A program made the translations under genes and the position numbers. Under the pieces are notes generated by a model. The model was not told the DNA's origin. It worked only from the letters and a program-made list of their open reading frames with translations, and ran no database searches. From assembly GCF_016860525.1 (NCBI RefSeq), contig NZ_BNEA01000015.1, forward strand, positions 4,762,001-4,826,000: a stretch of 64,000 nt of DNA. The letters run 5' to 3'. This stretch comes from Streptomyces rubradiris. Lineage in GTDB: Bacteria; Actinomycetota; Actinomycetes; Streptomycetales; Streptomycetaceae. Positions 18,448-26,917 of the stretch are shown in pieces; within the stretch, counting starts at the first letter, position 1; each line of letters opens with the position of its first letter.

Positions 18448-19509
18448 GTGAAGAAGACCCCGACCCGGCTTGCCGACGGTCGTGAGCTGATCTACTACGA
18501 CCTTCGGGACGACACCGTGCGCGACGCGGCCGACCGGCGTCCCCTGGACCGTACGGTCACCACGTCCGAGATCCGCCGTGACCCGCTGCTCGGCGACGCC
18601 GTCGCCGTCGCCTCGCACCGCCAGGGCCGCACCTACCACCCGCCGGCCGACGAGTGCCCCCTGTGCCCCACGCGCGGCGACCGGCTCAGCGAGATCCCCG
18701 ACTCCTCGTACGATGTCGTGGTCTTCGAGAACCGCTTCCCCTCCCTCGCCGGCGACTCCGGCCGCTGCGAGGTCGTCTGCTTCACCTCCGACCACGACGC
18801 CTCCTTCGCCGACCTCACCCCCGAGCAGGCCCGCCTGGTGCTGGACGCGTGGACGGACCGCACCGCCGAGCTGTCCCATCTGCCCTCCGTCGAGCAGGTG
18901 TTCTGCTTCGAGAACCGCGGCGCCGAGATCGGCGTGACCCTGGGCCACCCGCACGGGCAGATCTACGCCTACCCCTTCACCACCCCGCGCACCGCGCTGA
19001 TGCTCCGCTCGCTCGCCGCCCACAAGGACGCCACCGGCGGGGAGAACCTCTTCGACGCCGTCCTGGAACGCGAACTGGCCGGCGAGCGGGTCGTCCTGGA
19101 GGGTGAACACTGGGTGGCCTTCGTGCCGTACGCGGCCCACTGGCCGTACGAGGTCCACCTGTACCCCAGGCGCCGGGTGCCCGACCTGCTGGCGCTGGAC
19201 GAGGCGGCCCGCACAGAGTTCCCCCAGGTGTATCTGGAACTCTTGAAGCGGTTCGACCGGATCTTCGGCGAAGATGAGCCTCCGACGCCGTACATCGCGG
19301 CCTGGCACCAGGCCCCGTTCGGCACGCTGGAGGAGTTCGACGGCGTGACGCGCGACGACTTCGCGCTCCACCTCGAGCTTTTCACCATCCGCCGCACTTC
19401 CGGCAAACTGAAGTTTCTCGCGGGTTCCGAGTCCGGCATGAGCGTGTTCATCAACGACGTGCCGCCGGAGCGCGCGGCCGAGCGACTGCGAGAGGTAGCG
19501 AGTTCATGA
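18448..19509 (+). CDS. galT: Galactose-1-phosphate uridylyltransferase GalT
   Basis: A 353-residue enzyme of the Leloir pathway that exchanges UMP between UDP-glucose and galactose-1-phosphate. The zinc-site ECPLCPT (near residue 68) and the catalytic HPHGQ (near 168) are present, with family motifs FENRFPSL and [12 protein letters not shown] 18448 is preferred because GGAGGA at 18435-18440 is seven bases upstream; GTG 18433 has no such site. It overlaps galE by four bases, so it is translationally coupled as the first gene of galTEK. Confidence 0.96.
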   Translation: MKKTPTRLADGRELIYYDLRDDTVRDAADRRPLDRTVTTSEIRRDPLLGDAVAVASHRQGRTYHPPADECPLCPTRGDRLSEIPDSSYDVVVFENRFPSLAGDSGRCEVVCFTSDHDASFADLTPEQARLVLDAWTDRTAELSHLPSVEQVFCFENRGAEIGVTLGHPHGQIYAYPFTTPRTALMLRSLAAHKDATGGENLFDAVLERELAGERVVLEGEHWVAFVPYAAHWPYEVHLYPRRRVPDLLALDEAARTEFPQVYLELLKRFDRIFGEDEPPTPYIAAWHQAPFGTLEEFDGVTRDDFALHLELFTIRRTSGKLKFLAGSESGMSVFINDVPPERAAERLREVASS

Positions 19510-20468
19510 AGTACCTGGTGACGGGTGGCGCCGGATATGTCGGCAGCGTCGTGGCCCAGCACCTGCTGGAGGCCGGGCACGAGGTCACCGTCCTCGACAA
19601 CCTCTCCACCGGCTTCCGCGCCGGCGTGCCCGCCGGGGCCGCCTTCGTCGAGGGCGACATCCGCGACGCCGCCAAGTGGCTCGACCCGTCCTTCGACGGC
19701 GTGCTGCACTTCGCGGCGTTCTCGCAGGTCGGCGAGTCGGTGCTGAAGCCGGAGAAGTACTGGGACAACAACGTCGGCGGCAGCATGGCGCTGCTCGCCG
19801 CGATGCGCGAGGCCGGCGTGCGCAAGCTGGTGTTCTCCTCCACCGCGGCGACCTACGGCGAGCCCGAGCAGACCCCCATCCGGGAGACCGCCCCGACGCG
19901 GCCCACCAGCCCCTACGGCGCCTCCAAGCTCGCCGTCGACCACATGATCACCGGCGAGGCGCACGCCCACGGCCTGGCCGCGGTCTCCCTGCGCTACTTC
20001 AACGTGGCCGGCGCCTACGGCGCGTACGGCGAGCGCCACGACCCCGAGTCGCACCTGATCCCGCTGGTCCTCCAGGTCGCCCAGGGCCGCCGCGAGGCCA
20101 TCTCGGTCTACGGCGACGACTACCCGACCCCCGACGGCACCTGCGTCCGCGACTACATCCACGTGGCGGACCTGGCCGAGGCCCACCTGCTGGCCCTGGG
20201 CGCCGCCGCCCCCGGCGAGCACCTGATCTGCAACCTCGGCAACGGCAACGGCTTCTCCGTGCGCGAGGTCATCGAGACCGTCCGCGAGGTCACCGGCCAC
20301 CCGATCCCGGAGGTGACCGCGGAGCGCCGCGGCGGCGACCCGGCGGTCCTGGTCGCCGCCGCGGACACCGCCCGCGAGAAGCTGGGCTGGAACCCGTCCC
20401 GCGCGGACCTCGCGGGCATCGTCGCGGACGCGTGGGAGTTCGCGCAGAGCATCACGAGGGAGCACTAG
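19506..20468 (+). CDS. galE: UDP-glucose 4-epimerase GalE
   Basis: A 320-residue extended short-chain dehydrogenase that interconverts UDP-galactose and UDP-glucose using bound NAD. The N-terminus has the NAD-binding GGAGYVGS, the middle has the catalytic Ser-Ser-Thr ([10 protein letters not shown]) and PYGASK (YxxxK), and the C-terminal half has [12 protein letters not shown]. The ATG overlaps the galT stop (ATGA) and the stop overlaps the galK GTG (TAGTG), giving a tightly coupled operon. Confidence 0.97.
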   Translation: MKYLVTGGAGYVGSVVAQHLLEAGHEVTVLDNLSTGFRAGVPAGAAFVEGDIRDAAKWLDPSFDGVLHFAAFSQVGESVLKPEKYWDNNVGGSMALLAAMREAGVRKLVFSSTAATYGEPEQTPIRETAPTRPTSPYGASKLAVDHMITGEAHAHGLAAVSLRYFNVAGAYGAYGERHDPESHLIPLVLQVAQGRREAISVYGDDYPTPDGTCVRDYIHVADLAEAHLLALGAAAPGEHLICNLGNGNGFSVREVIETVREVTGHPIPEVTAERRGGDPAVLVAAADTAREKLGWNPSRADLAGIVADAWEFAQSITREH

Positions 20469-21622
20469 TGGGGGCACAGCAGGTCGCGGACCGCTTCGCC
20501 GAGCTGTACGGGGCACGGCCCGAGGGCGTCTGGGCGGCGCCGGGCCGGGTCAACCTGATCGGCGAGCACACCGACTACAACGACGGCTTCGTCATGCCGT
20601 TCGCCCTGCCGCACCAGGCGGTCGCGGCGGTCTCCCGCCGCACCGACGGCCTGCTGCGCCTGCACTCGGCGGACATCGGGGGCGGCATCACCGAGCTGCG
20701 CCTGGACGACCTCGCGCCCGGCGGCGACCACGACTGGACGGCCTACCCGGCGGGCGTGGTCTGGGCGCTGCGCGAGGCGGGCCACGAGATCACCGGCGCC
20801 GACGTCCACCTGGCGTCCACGGTCCCGACCGGCGCGGGCCTGTCCTCATCCGCCGCCCTGGAGGTCGTGATCGCGCTCGCCCTGAACGACCTGTACGGCC
20901 TGGGCCTGAAGGGCTGGCGGCTGGCCCGGCTGTGCCAGCGCGCCGAGAACGTCTACGTCGGCGCGCCCACCGGCATCATGGACCAGACGGCGTCGGCCTG
21001 CTGCGAGGCCGGCCACGCGCTGTTCCTGGACACCCGCGACCTGTCCCAGCGGCAGATCCCCTTCGACCTCGCGGCCGCGGGCCTGCGGCTGCTGGTGGTG
21101 GACACCCAGGTCAAGCACGCGCACAGCGGCGGCGAGTACGGCAAGCGCCGGGCCGGCTGCGAGAAGGGCGCGGCCCTGCTCGGTGTCGACGCCCTGCGCG
21201 ACATCCCGTACGACGGCCTGGACGCGGCCCTCGCCCGCCTCGGCGGCGAGGAGGAGGTCGCCCCCCTGGTCCGCCACATCGTGACGGAGAACGAGCGGGT
21301 CGAACGCACGGTCGCGCTGCTGCGGGCCGGCGACCCCCGGGCCATCGGCCCGGTCCTCACCGAGGGGCACGCCTCGCTGCGCGACGACTTCCGCATCTCC
21401 TGCCCGGAGCTGGACCTGGTGGTGGACACCGCCCTGGCCGGCGGCGCCCTCGGCGCCCGGATGACCGGCGGCGGCTTCGGCGGCTCGGCGATCGTCCTGA
21501 CGGAGGCGGCGGACGTCGACACCCTGACGAAGGCCGTCGAGGAGGCCTTCGCCGCAGCGGGCTTCACCGCGCCCCGCGTCTTCGAGGCGGTCCCCTCGGC
21601 GGGCGCCCGACGGCTGGTCTGA
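20468..21622 (+). CDS. galK: Galactokinase GalK
   Basis: A 384-residue GHMP kinase that phosphorylates galactose at C1 with ATP, the first Leloir step. The galactokinase signature PGRVNLIGEHTDYNDGFVMP is at about residues 22-41 and the ATP loop PTGAGLSSSAALEV near 120-133. The C-terminal GHMP motif GARMTGGGFGGSA is also present. The GTG start shares one base with the galE stop. A terminator hairpin follows at 21644-21682. Confidence 0.97.
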   Translation: MGAQQVADRFAELYGARPEGVWAAPGRVNLIGEHTDYNDGFVMPFALPHQAVAAVSRRTDGLLRLHSADIGGGITELRLDDLAPGGDHDWTAYPAGVVWALREAGHEITGADVHLASTVPTGAGLSSSAALEVVIALALNDLYGLGLKGWRLARLCQRAENVYVGAPTGIMDQTASACCEAGHALFLDTRDLSQRQIPFDLAAAGLRLLVVDTQVKHAHSGGEYGKRRAGCEKGAALLGVDALRDIPYDGLDAALARLGGEEEVAPLVRHIVTENERVERTVALLRAGDPRAIGPVLTEGHASLRDDFRISCPELDLVVDTALAGGALGARMTGGGFGGSAIVLTEAADVDTLTKAVEEAFAAAGFTAPRVFEAVPSAGARRLV

Positions 21623-21643
21623 CCCCCTTCCTGCCCCGGAACC

Positions 21644-21682
21644 CACCGGCCTCGCCCCCGCTCGTCGGACGCGAGGCCGGTG
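21644..21682 (+). terminator. Terminator of the gal operon
   Basis: CACCGGCCTCG(21644-21654) and CGAGGCCGGTG(21672-21682) form a perfect 11-bp stem with a 17-base loop, 21 bp after galK. It lacks a T-run. Confidence 0.75.
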
Positions 21683-21733
21683 TCGTGAGGCCAACACGCC
21701 TGTACAGCCGACCGGTTGGTGAGGGCGAGTAGG

Positions 21734-21916
21734 GTGCGTACTTCGACGACTTCACGGCTTGCAGTCGACGGGCCCGCCAGGGCCGCGGGCGTGCCGCTGC
21801 GGCAGACGCTGACCGACTTCGCTTATCGGCTCACCCGGCACGCCTACGACCTGGCCGGGTGCGAGGGCTCCCGTCCCCTGCCCGGGGAACTGCCCCGGTA
21901 CCCGCAGAGCGGATGA
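21734..21916 (+). CDS. Small hypothetical protein (60 residues)
   Basis: A short frame from GTG 21734 to TGA, with mostly G or C in third codon positions after the first dozen codons, as expected of real Streptomyces genes. The product contains LRQTLTDFAYRLTRHAYDLAG and a Pro-rich tail. I recognise no family. The ribosome-binding site is weak. It converges on the acetyltransferase gene 16 bp away. Confidence 0.4.
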   Translation: MRTSTTSRLAVDGPARAAGVPLRQTLTDFAYRLTRHAYDLAGCEGSRPLPGELPRYPQSG

Positions 21917-21932
21917 GGGGGCGAGGAGCCCG

Positions 21933-22373
21933 TCAGCCCAGGCGTTTGGTCAGGGTGTACTCCGTGATCCCCGGCGGGTAGTCGGGGATCACGCAGACCA
22001 CCTCGTAGCCCTGCCTGCGGTAGAAGCCGGGCGCCTGGAAGTCCCAGGTCTCCACGCGGGCGGCGGCGCAGCCGCGGGCGGCGGCCAGCCGTTCCGCCTC
22101 GGCGAGCAGGCGGGCGCCGAGACCGGTGCCGCGGTGACGGGTGTCGACCCACAGGTAGGTGACGTGCAGCCAGGACGTCCAGGTGTGGCCGACCAGCCCG
22201 CCCGCCAGGTCGCCGGCCGCGTCCAGCCCCCACACGTGCAGCGGGGCCTCGCGTTCGCCGGGGGTGCCGCGCAGCGCGGCCAGCACCGGCGACGCCGCCG
22301 TGTTGGTGTCCCGCAAGCGTGAGCGGAGCAGATCGCGTCGCGCCTTGTCGACTTCCGTCTCGATACGAAACAT
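21933..22373 (-). CDS. GNAT family N-acetyltransferase
   Basis: A 146-residue acetyltransferase. The acetyl-CoA loop appears as TRHRGTGLGARLLAEAERLA (R/Q-x-x-G-x-G/A) near residues 75-94, followed by the expected WDFQAPGFYRRQGYE strand-helix pattern of GNAT motif B. The substrate cannot be told. I start at ATG 22373 because the fold begins right after it; ATG 22385 is four codons upstream. No clear ribosome-binding site is seen, so it may be leaderless. Confidence 0.82.
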   Translation of the reverse strand: MFRIETEVDKARRDLLRSRLRDTNTAASPVLAALRGTPGEREAPLHVWGLDAAGDLAGGLVGHTWTSWLHVTYLWVDTRHRGTGLGARLLAEAERLAAARGCAAARVETWDFQAPGFYRRQGYEVVCVIPDYPPGITEYTLTKRLG

Positions 22374-22701
22374 GCGGCACACCATAAACGTGCCGGAGGG
22401 TCAGTTCTGCAAATCTCCTTCCGCTGCGTGCCCGCATCCGTACTCTGTGGAGCAGCACCGGTGGGGGCCGGTGCCGCTCAGGGGGCGAGACACGCGGGTA
22501 CGGCGCCCGCGGTCGGGGGTGGCAGTCTCCGCGACGGCGGCGGCCGCGCGGCGCGTCGCCCCTGTCCGCCGGTGTCGTGCCCGTGCCGGTCGTCGTTCTC
22601 CGGACCTTCTCCGGGCATGTCCCGGAAGCCGGCTCATTTCCGGAGCTTTCCGGACCTTGGACATCCCCTGCTCCTCGCGGAGCCACGGGGAAGGGGGTTA
22701 C
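22374..22701. other. Intergenic region, 328 bp, divergent promoters
   Basis: No gene is supported here. It separates the divergent acetyltransferase and response-regulator genes. It contains a repeated cggacctt block (22601-22608 and 22651-22658, 50 bp apart, each preceded by a T/C-rich tract and a CC), with further TCCGG half-sites between them. These may be operator sites for the regulator gene. Confidence 0.4.
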
Positions 22702-23469
22702 GTGGTTCGTATCCGAGTCCTGGTCGTCGACGACCACCGCATCTTCGCCGAGTCGCTGGCCGCCGCCCTGGCCGCCGAACCGGACGTCGACGTCTTCGCG
22801 GCCGGCAGCGGCCCGGCCGCGCTGCGCTGCCTGGAGCGGGCGGCCGGCGAGGGCCGCCGCTACGACGTGCTGCTGGTCGACGCCGACCTCGGCGGCCCCC
22901 CGCCCGGCGCCCGCCCGGCGGTACCGGTGCGGGACGGCACCGAGGAGGGCCTGGTGGACGGCATCTCCCTGGTCGCCGGGGTGCGCACCGCCCAGCCCGG
23001 GGTGCGGTCCGTCGTCCTCGCCGACAAGGACGACCCGCGCCGCGCTGCCCTCGCCCTCCAGGCCGGTGCCTCCGGCTGGGTCGCCAAGGACTGTTCGCTG
23101 TCCCGGCTGCTGACGGTGATACGGGGCGTGCTGCGCGACGAGACGCATCTGCCGCCCGCGCTGCTCACCGGGGTGCTCAAGGAGCTGACGGCGGCCCGCC
23201 GGCACCGCACCGAGAGCGAGCGGCTGGTGGAGTCCCTCACCCCCAGGGAGCGGGAGGTGCTGCGCTGCATGGTCGCCGGGCTGGGCCGCAAGGCCGTCGC
23301 CGAGCGGCTGTTCCTCTCCCCGCACACCGTCCGCACCCACATGCAGAACGTCCTCGGCAAGCTGGGCGTCCACTCCACGCTGGCGGCCGTCGCGCTCGCC
23401 CGGCGGGCCGGGGTCGGGCCGGTGGACCTAGCCGGGGATGTTGTCGAACGGGGCGGTCAGCTGGCGTAG
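22702..23469 (+). CDS. NarL/LuxR-family response regulator (orphan)
   Basis: A 255-residue regulator with an intact receiver: acidic pocket VVDDHR, phospho-accepting Asp in YDVLLVDADLGG (about residue 60), and SGWVAKD with the conserved Lys. A Pro/Gly-rich insert (about 66-90) extends the loop after the Asp. The LuxR helix-turn-helix follows (about 185-245; LTPREREVLRCMVAG, then SPHTVRTHMQNVLGKLGV). GTG 22702 is preceded by AAGGGGG. No kinase is adjacent. Its 3' end overlaps the converging marR gene by 42 bp. Confidence 0.88.
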   Translation: MVRIRVLVVDDHRIFAESLAAALAAEPDVDVFAAGSGPAALRCLERAAGEGRRYDVLLVDADLGGPPPGARPAVPVRDGTEEGLVDGISLVAGVRTAQPGVRSVVLADKDDPRRAALALQAGASGWVAKDCSLSRLLTVIRGVLRDETHLPPALLTGVLKELTAARRHRTESERLVESLTPREREVLRCMVAGLGRKAVAERLFLSPHTVRTHMQNVLGKLGVHSTLAAVALARRAGVGPVDLAGDVVERGGQLA

Positions 23470-23925
23470 CAGCCCGGCCAGTTCCGCGCGCTGGGCGCGG
23501 GACAGCTCGGCGAGGATCGCCCGCTCCTGCTCCAGCAGTCCGGCCAGTGCCTGGTCCGCGCGGTCCCGGCCCTCGTCGGTCAGCCGGACCAGCACGCCGC
23601 GCCGGTCGCTGGGGTCGGGCAGCCGCTCCACCAGGCCCTTCTTCGCCAGCCGGTCGATGCGGTTGGTCATCGTGCCCGAGGTGACCAGGGTCTGGGTCAG
23701 CAGCTGGCCGGGGGAGAGCTGGTACGGCGTGCCCGCGCGCCGCAGCGCGGTCAGCACGTCGAACTCCCAGGGCTCCAGCTGGTGCTCGGAGAAGGCGAGC
23801 CGGCGGGCGCGGTCCAGGTGCCGGGCGAGTCGGCTCACCCGGCTCAGCACTTCCAGCGGCTCCACGTCGAGGTCCGGGCGCTCCCGGCGCCACGCTGCGA
23901 CCAGCCGATCGACCTCGTCCTCCAT
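23428..23925 (-). CDS. MarR family transcriptional regulator
   Basis: A 165-residue winged helix-turn-helix protein. The recognition region (QLLTQTLVTSGTMTNRIDRLAKKGLVERL) and wing (DPSDRRGVLVRLTDEGR) are typical. It starts at ATG 23925. It is divergent from the methyltransferase gene, and the space between them holds a palindrome (23962-23973) plus a half-site, which suggests repression of itself and its neighbour until a ligand binds. The 3' end overlaps the opposing response-regulator gene. Confidence 0.93.
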   Translation of the reverse strand: MEDEVDRLVAAWRRERPDLDVEPLEVLSRVSRLARHLDRARRLAFSEHQLEPWEFDVLTALRRAGTPYQLSPGQLLTQTLVTSGTMTNRIDRLAKKGLVERLPDPSDRRGVLVRLTDEGRDRADQALAGLLEQERAILAELSRAQRAELAGLLRQLTAPFDNIPG

Positions 23926-23961
23926 GGAGATCAGTGTAGTGGTTGTGTCGACATGAAGTCT

Positions 23962-23984
23962 CTTGATATCAAGCCTCTTGATAT
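23962..23984. promoter_or_regulatory. Probable MarR operator
   Basis: CTTGATATCAAG (23962-23973) is a perfect 12-bp palindrome, followed by a second half-site CTTGATAT (23977-23984). The form resembles operators of MarR proteins in actinobacteria, and it lies 37 bp upstream of marR and 30 bp upstream of the methyltransferase ATG. Confidence 0.8.
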
Positions 23985-24013
23985 GGAGACAGTTGCGGGA
24001 GGACAGTGGACCC

Positions 24014-24826
24014 ATGACCACACCCCGCTGGGACCCCGACCGGTACCTCCGCCACGCCGGCCACCGCACCCGCCCCTTCACCGACCTCCTCGCACGCCTG
24101 GCGGACCCGCCCGGCGACCGCCCCCGCGTCGCCGATCTCGGCTGCGGCCCCGGCAACGTCACCGCCCTGCTCGCCGGACGATGGCCCACCGCCCGCATCA
24201 CCGGGTACGACAACTCCCCCGAGATGCTCGACCGGGCCCGCGCCGACCACGAGGGACCCACGGCGGGCGGCGGCCGGCTCGACTTCGCCCACGCCGACGT
24301 ACGGACCTGGACGCCCGGGGAGCCGTACGACCTGATCGTCTCCAACGCCACCCTGCAGTGGGTGCCGGGCCACGCCGACCGGTTCGCCGACTGGACCGCC
24401 GCACTCACCCCCGGCGGCGCCCTCGCCTTCCAGGTCCCCGACAACCTCGACGCCCCGCTGCACACCCTGCTGCGCGACCTCGTCGCCGCCCCACGCTGGC
24501 GCACCCGCCTCGCCGGCGCCGTCCGCGCCACCGACTCCGTGCACGCCCCCGGCTTCTACCTGGACCGCCTCACCCGCCTGGGCTGCGCGGCCGACGTGTG
24601 GCAGACCACCTACCAGCACGTCCTCCAGGGCGAGGACCCGGTGCTCGACTGGGCGAAGGGCACCGCGCTGCGCCCCGCGCTGACCGCCCTCGCCGACGAC
24701 CCCGAGGCCCGCGAGGCGTTCCTCACCGAATACCGCGCCCTGCTGCGCACCGCCTACCCGGGCGCCCCCTACGGCACGGTCCTGCCGTTCCGCCGCCTGT
24801 TCGCGGTCGCGGTGAAACCGGCGTAG
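24014..24826 (+). CDS. SAM-dependent methyltransferase, trans-aconitate 2-methyltransferase type
   Basis: A 270-residue class I methyltransferase. The SAM loop VADLGCGPGNVT is near residue 39, and DNSPEMLDRA and NATLQWVPGH are characteristic of Tam-like enzymes, which methylate trans-aconitate to detoxify it. The opening WDPDRYLRHAGHRTRPFTDLLARL also matches that family. ATG 24014 is preceded by GGGAGGA. Divergent pairing with marR suggests ligand-controlled expression. The substrate is inferred from family. Confidence 0.85.
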   Translation: MTTPRWDPDRYLRHAGHRTRPFTDLLARLADPPGDRPRVADLGCGPGNVTALLAGRWPTARITGYDNSPEMLDRARADHEGPTAGGGRLDFAHADVRTWTPGEPYDLIVSNATLQWVPGHADRFADWTAALTPGGALAFQVPDNLDAPLHTLLRDLVAAPRWRTRLAGAVRATDSVHAPGFYLDRLTRLGCAADVWQTTYQHVLQGEDPVLDWAKGTALRPALTALADDPEAREAFLTEYRALLRTAYPGAPYGTVLPFRRLFAVAVKPA

Positions 24827-24863
24827 GGAGACCGTCGTGCCGGTGCGTTGCTGTAGCCGTCGG

Positions 24864-24875
24864 TCGGCCGGCCGA
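24864..24875. terminator. Palindrome between converging genes
   Basis: TCGGCCGGCCGA is a perfect 12-bp palindrome, with flanking GTCGG/CCGAC extending it imperfectly, in the 103-bp gap between the converging methyltransferase and TetR genes. It may serve as a two-way terminator. There is no T-run. Confidence 0.3.
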
Positions 24876-24929
24876 CGCCCGCCGTGAAGCGGCCCCGCTG
24901 AAGGGGACGCTGTGAACTCGGCTCACGCC

Positions 24930-25607
24930 CTACGCCTTGCGGTGACCTATCAACCGCGGCTTCTGCTCCAGGCCGTCCAGGCCGTGCCACGCCAGGTTCA
25001 CCAGGTGCGCCGCCACCTCCGCCTTCTTCGGCCGGCGCACGTCCAGCCACCACTGCCCGGTCAGCGCCACCATGCCGACCAGCGCCTGGGCGTAGAGCGG
25101 GGCGAGCTTCGGATCGAAGCCCCGCGACTTGAACTCGCGGCCCAGGATGTCCTCCACCTGGGTGGCGATGTCGGAGATCAGGGACGCGAATGACCCCGTG
25201 GACTGCGGGATGGGCGAGTCCCGGACCAGGATGCGGAACCCGTCCGTGTACTCCTCGATGTAGTCCAGCAGCGCGAACGCCGCCTGCTCGCACAGCTCAC
25301 GCGGATGGCCGGCGGTCAGCGAGCTGGTGACCATGTCCAGCAGGCGGCGCATCTCCCGGTCCACCACCACCGCGTACAGCCCCTCCTTCCCGCCGAAGTG
25401 CTCGTACACCACCGGCTTGGACACCCCGGCCTTCGCCGCGATCTCCTCCACCGACGTGCCCTCGAAGCCCTTCGCCGCGAAAAGGGTGCGACCGATCTCC
25501 AGCAACTGCTGGCGGCGCTCGGCACCGGTCATACGGGTCCGGCGGGTCCGCCGCTGCTTGTCGTTGCCTGAAGTGCTGCTGGAGTCGGTCGCCACGGCGT
25601 CAATCAT
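24930..25607 (-). CDS. TetR family regulator, probable regulator of the desaturase operon
   Basis: A 225-residue regulator. After a basic N-terminal tail, the TetR helix-turn-helix is at about residues 35-80 (FAAKGFEGTSVEEIAAKAGVSKPVVYEHFGGKEGLY); the rest is helical ligand-binding domain. Its start overlaps the stop of the upstream desaturase gene by four bases (ATGA), so both come from one transcript. It likely senses acyl-CoA or membrane lipid state and represses the operon through the repeats at 26688-26717. That link is inferred from operon structure and from known DesT/FasR-type regulators. Confidence 0.88.
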   Translation of the reverse strand: MIDAVATDSSSTSGNDKQRRTRRTRMTGAERRQQLLEIGRTLFAAKGFEGTSVEEIAAKAGVSKPVVYEHFGGKEGLYAVVVDREMRRLLDMVTSSLTAGHPRELCEQAAFALLDYIEEYTDGFRILVRDSPIPQSTGSFASLISDIATQVEDILGREFKSRGFDPKLAPLYAQALVGMVALTGQWWLDVRRPKKAEVAAHLVNLAWHGLDGLEQKPRLIGHRKA

Positions 25608-26611
25608 GCCGCCTCGGCGGTCTCCCTCCGGCGCCGGGAGCCGCCTTCCTCGGTGTTCCGCCGCGAATCGATACGCGAGCGTGACGGCCAGCGCACGTCA
25701 TACGCCCAGCCCAGCCGCTCGAACCAGCGGATGAACCGCGCCGAGGAGTCCAACTGGCCGCGCATCACGCCGTGCCGCGCCGAGGTCGGGTCGGCGTGGT
25801 GCAGGTTGTGCCAGGACTCGCCGCAGGACAGGATCGCCAGCCACCACACGTTGCCCGAACGGTCCCGCGACTTGAACGGCCGCTTGCCCACCGCGTGGCA
25901 GATCGAGTTGATCGACCACGTCACATGGTGCAACAGCGCCACCCGGACGAGTGAACCCCAGAAGAACGCGGTGAACGCGCCCCACCACGACATCGTCACC
26001 AGACCGCCGATCAGCGGCGGCAGCAGCAGCGACACCAGCGTCCACATCACGAACTGCCGGGAGATCGCCCGCATCGCCGGGTCCTTGATCAGGTCCGGGG
26101 CGTACTTGTCCTGCGGGGTCTGCTCCTCGTCGAACATCCAGCCGATGTGCGCCCACCACAGGCCCTTCATCAGCGCCGGAACCGTCTCCCCGAACCGCCA
26201 CGGGGAGTGCGGATCGCCCTCGGCGTCGGAGAACTTGTGATGCTTGCGGTGGTCGGCCACCCACCGCACCAGCGGGCCCTCCACCGCCAGCGACCCCATG
26301 ATCGCCAGCGCGATCCGCAGCGGCCGCTTCGCCTTGAACGAGCCATGGGTGAAGTACCGGTGGAAACCGATCGTGATCCCGTGGCAGCCGAGGAAGTAGA
26401 AGAACACCAGCAGGCCCAGATCGAGCCAGCTCACCCCCCATCCCCAGGCCAGCGGCACCGCCGCCACCAGCGCGAGGAACGGCACGGTGATGAAGAGCAG
26501 CAGCGTGATCTGCTCGATCGAGCGCTTCTGTTCCCCGCCCAGCGTGGCGGACGGAACAGCCGTGTCGGTGGCCTCACGGGCCTCTGCGATCACATCGGAG
26601 CTTGAGGTCAT
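25604..26611 (-). CDS. Fatty acyl-CoA desaturase (delta-9 type)
   Basis: A 335-residue membrane di-iron desaturase that introduces a cis double bond into fatty acyl chains. The three His boxes are in place: HRYFTH (near residue 72), HRKHH (near 109) and HNLHH (near 247). Four hydrophobic spans lie around them ([34 protein letters not shown] and two more). It starts at ATG 26611. It forms an operon with the following tetR gene and is divergent from ppc. Two tandem repeats about 80 bp upstream are probable operator sites. Confidence 0.95.
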   Translation of the reverse strand: MTSSSDVIAEAREATDTAVPSATLGGEQKRSIEQITLLLFITVPFLALVAAVPLAWGWGVSWLDLGLLVFFYFLGCHGITIGFHRYFTHGSFKAKRPLRIALAIMGSLAVEGPLVRWVADHRKHHKFSDAEGDPHSPWRFGETVPALMKGLWWAHIGWMFDEEQTPQDKYAPDLIKDPAMRAISRQFVMWTLVSLLLPPLIGGLVTMSWWGAFTAFFWGSLVRVALLHHVTWSINSICHAVGKRPFKSRDRSGNVWWLAILSCGESWHNLHHADPTSARHGVMRGQLDSSARFIRWFERLGWAYDVRWPSRSRIDSRRNTEEGGSRRRRETAEAA

Positions 26612-26917
26612 ACGCGTCCCCTGTGGGGTCGAGAGTCGAGTCGGTTGCCGGGGGCCGCCGGGACCGGACGGGACTCGACGGTACTTCCCTACGGTCCCGT
26701 AACCTACGGCATCGTAAGTATGGCAGCGCGTCATGCCGCGGCAAGAGCCCCAGACCCTGCGCGTCCACATCGCCACCTATCCTTGGAACCGGTCGGACAG
26801 CGCGGTCCGCTGAAGTTTCCTTCCCGGACGCCACGGCCCGTATGCGGCGCCCCGCCGCGCGGTGGCCGGCCGGGTTCCCCGCCAGCCGAGCTTCAACACT
26901 GCAAGGAGCCGCAACCT
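26612..26917. other. Intergenic region, 306 bp, between desaturase and ppc
   Basis: This divergent promoter region contains the tandem 15-bp repeats at 26688-26717. I see no gene. The ppc ribosome-binding site (AAGGAG, 26903-26908) is at its right end. Confidence 0.6.
26688..26717. promoter_or_regulatory. Tandem operator-like repeats upstream of the desaturase operon
   Basis: Two abutting 15-bp repeats, CCTACGGTCCCGTAA (26688-26702) and CCTACGGCATCGTAA (26703-26717), lie 77-107 bp upstream of the desaturase ATG. The first contains the inverted repeat TACGG-TC-CCGTA, the second an imperfect version. They are good candidates for binding by the TetR protein encoded in the same operon. Confidence 0.75.

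Noticed and set aside
24911..24917. Another TGTGAAC copy
   Set aside because: A single isolated copy in a gap between converging genes is expected by chance at this base composition.
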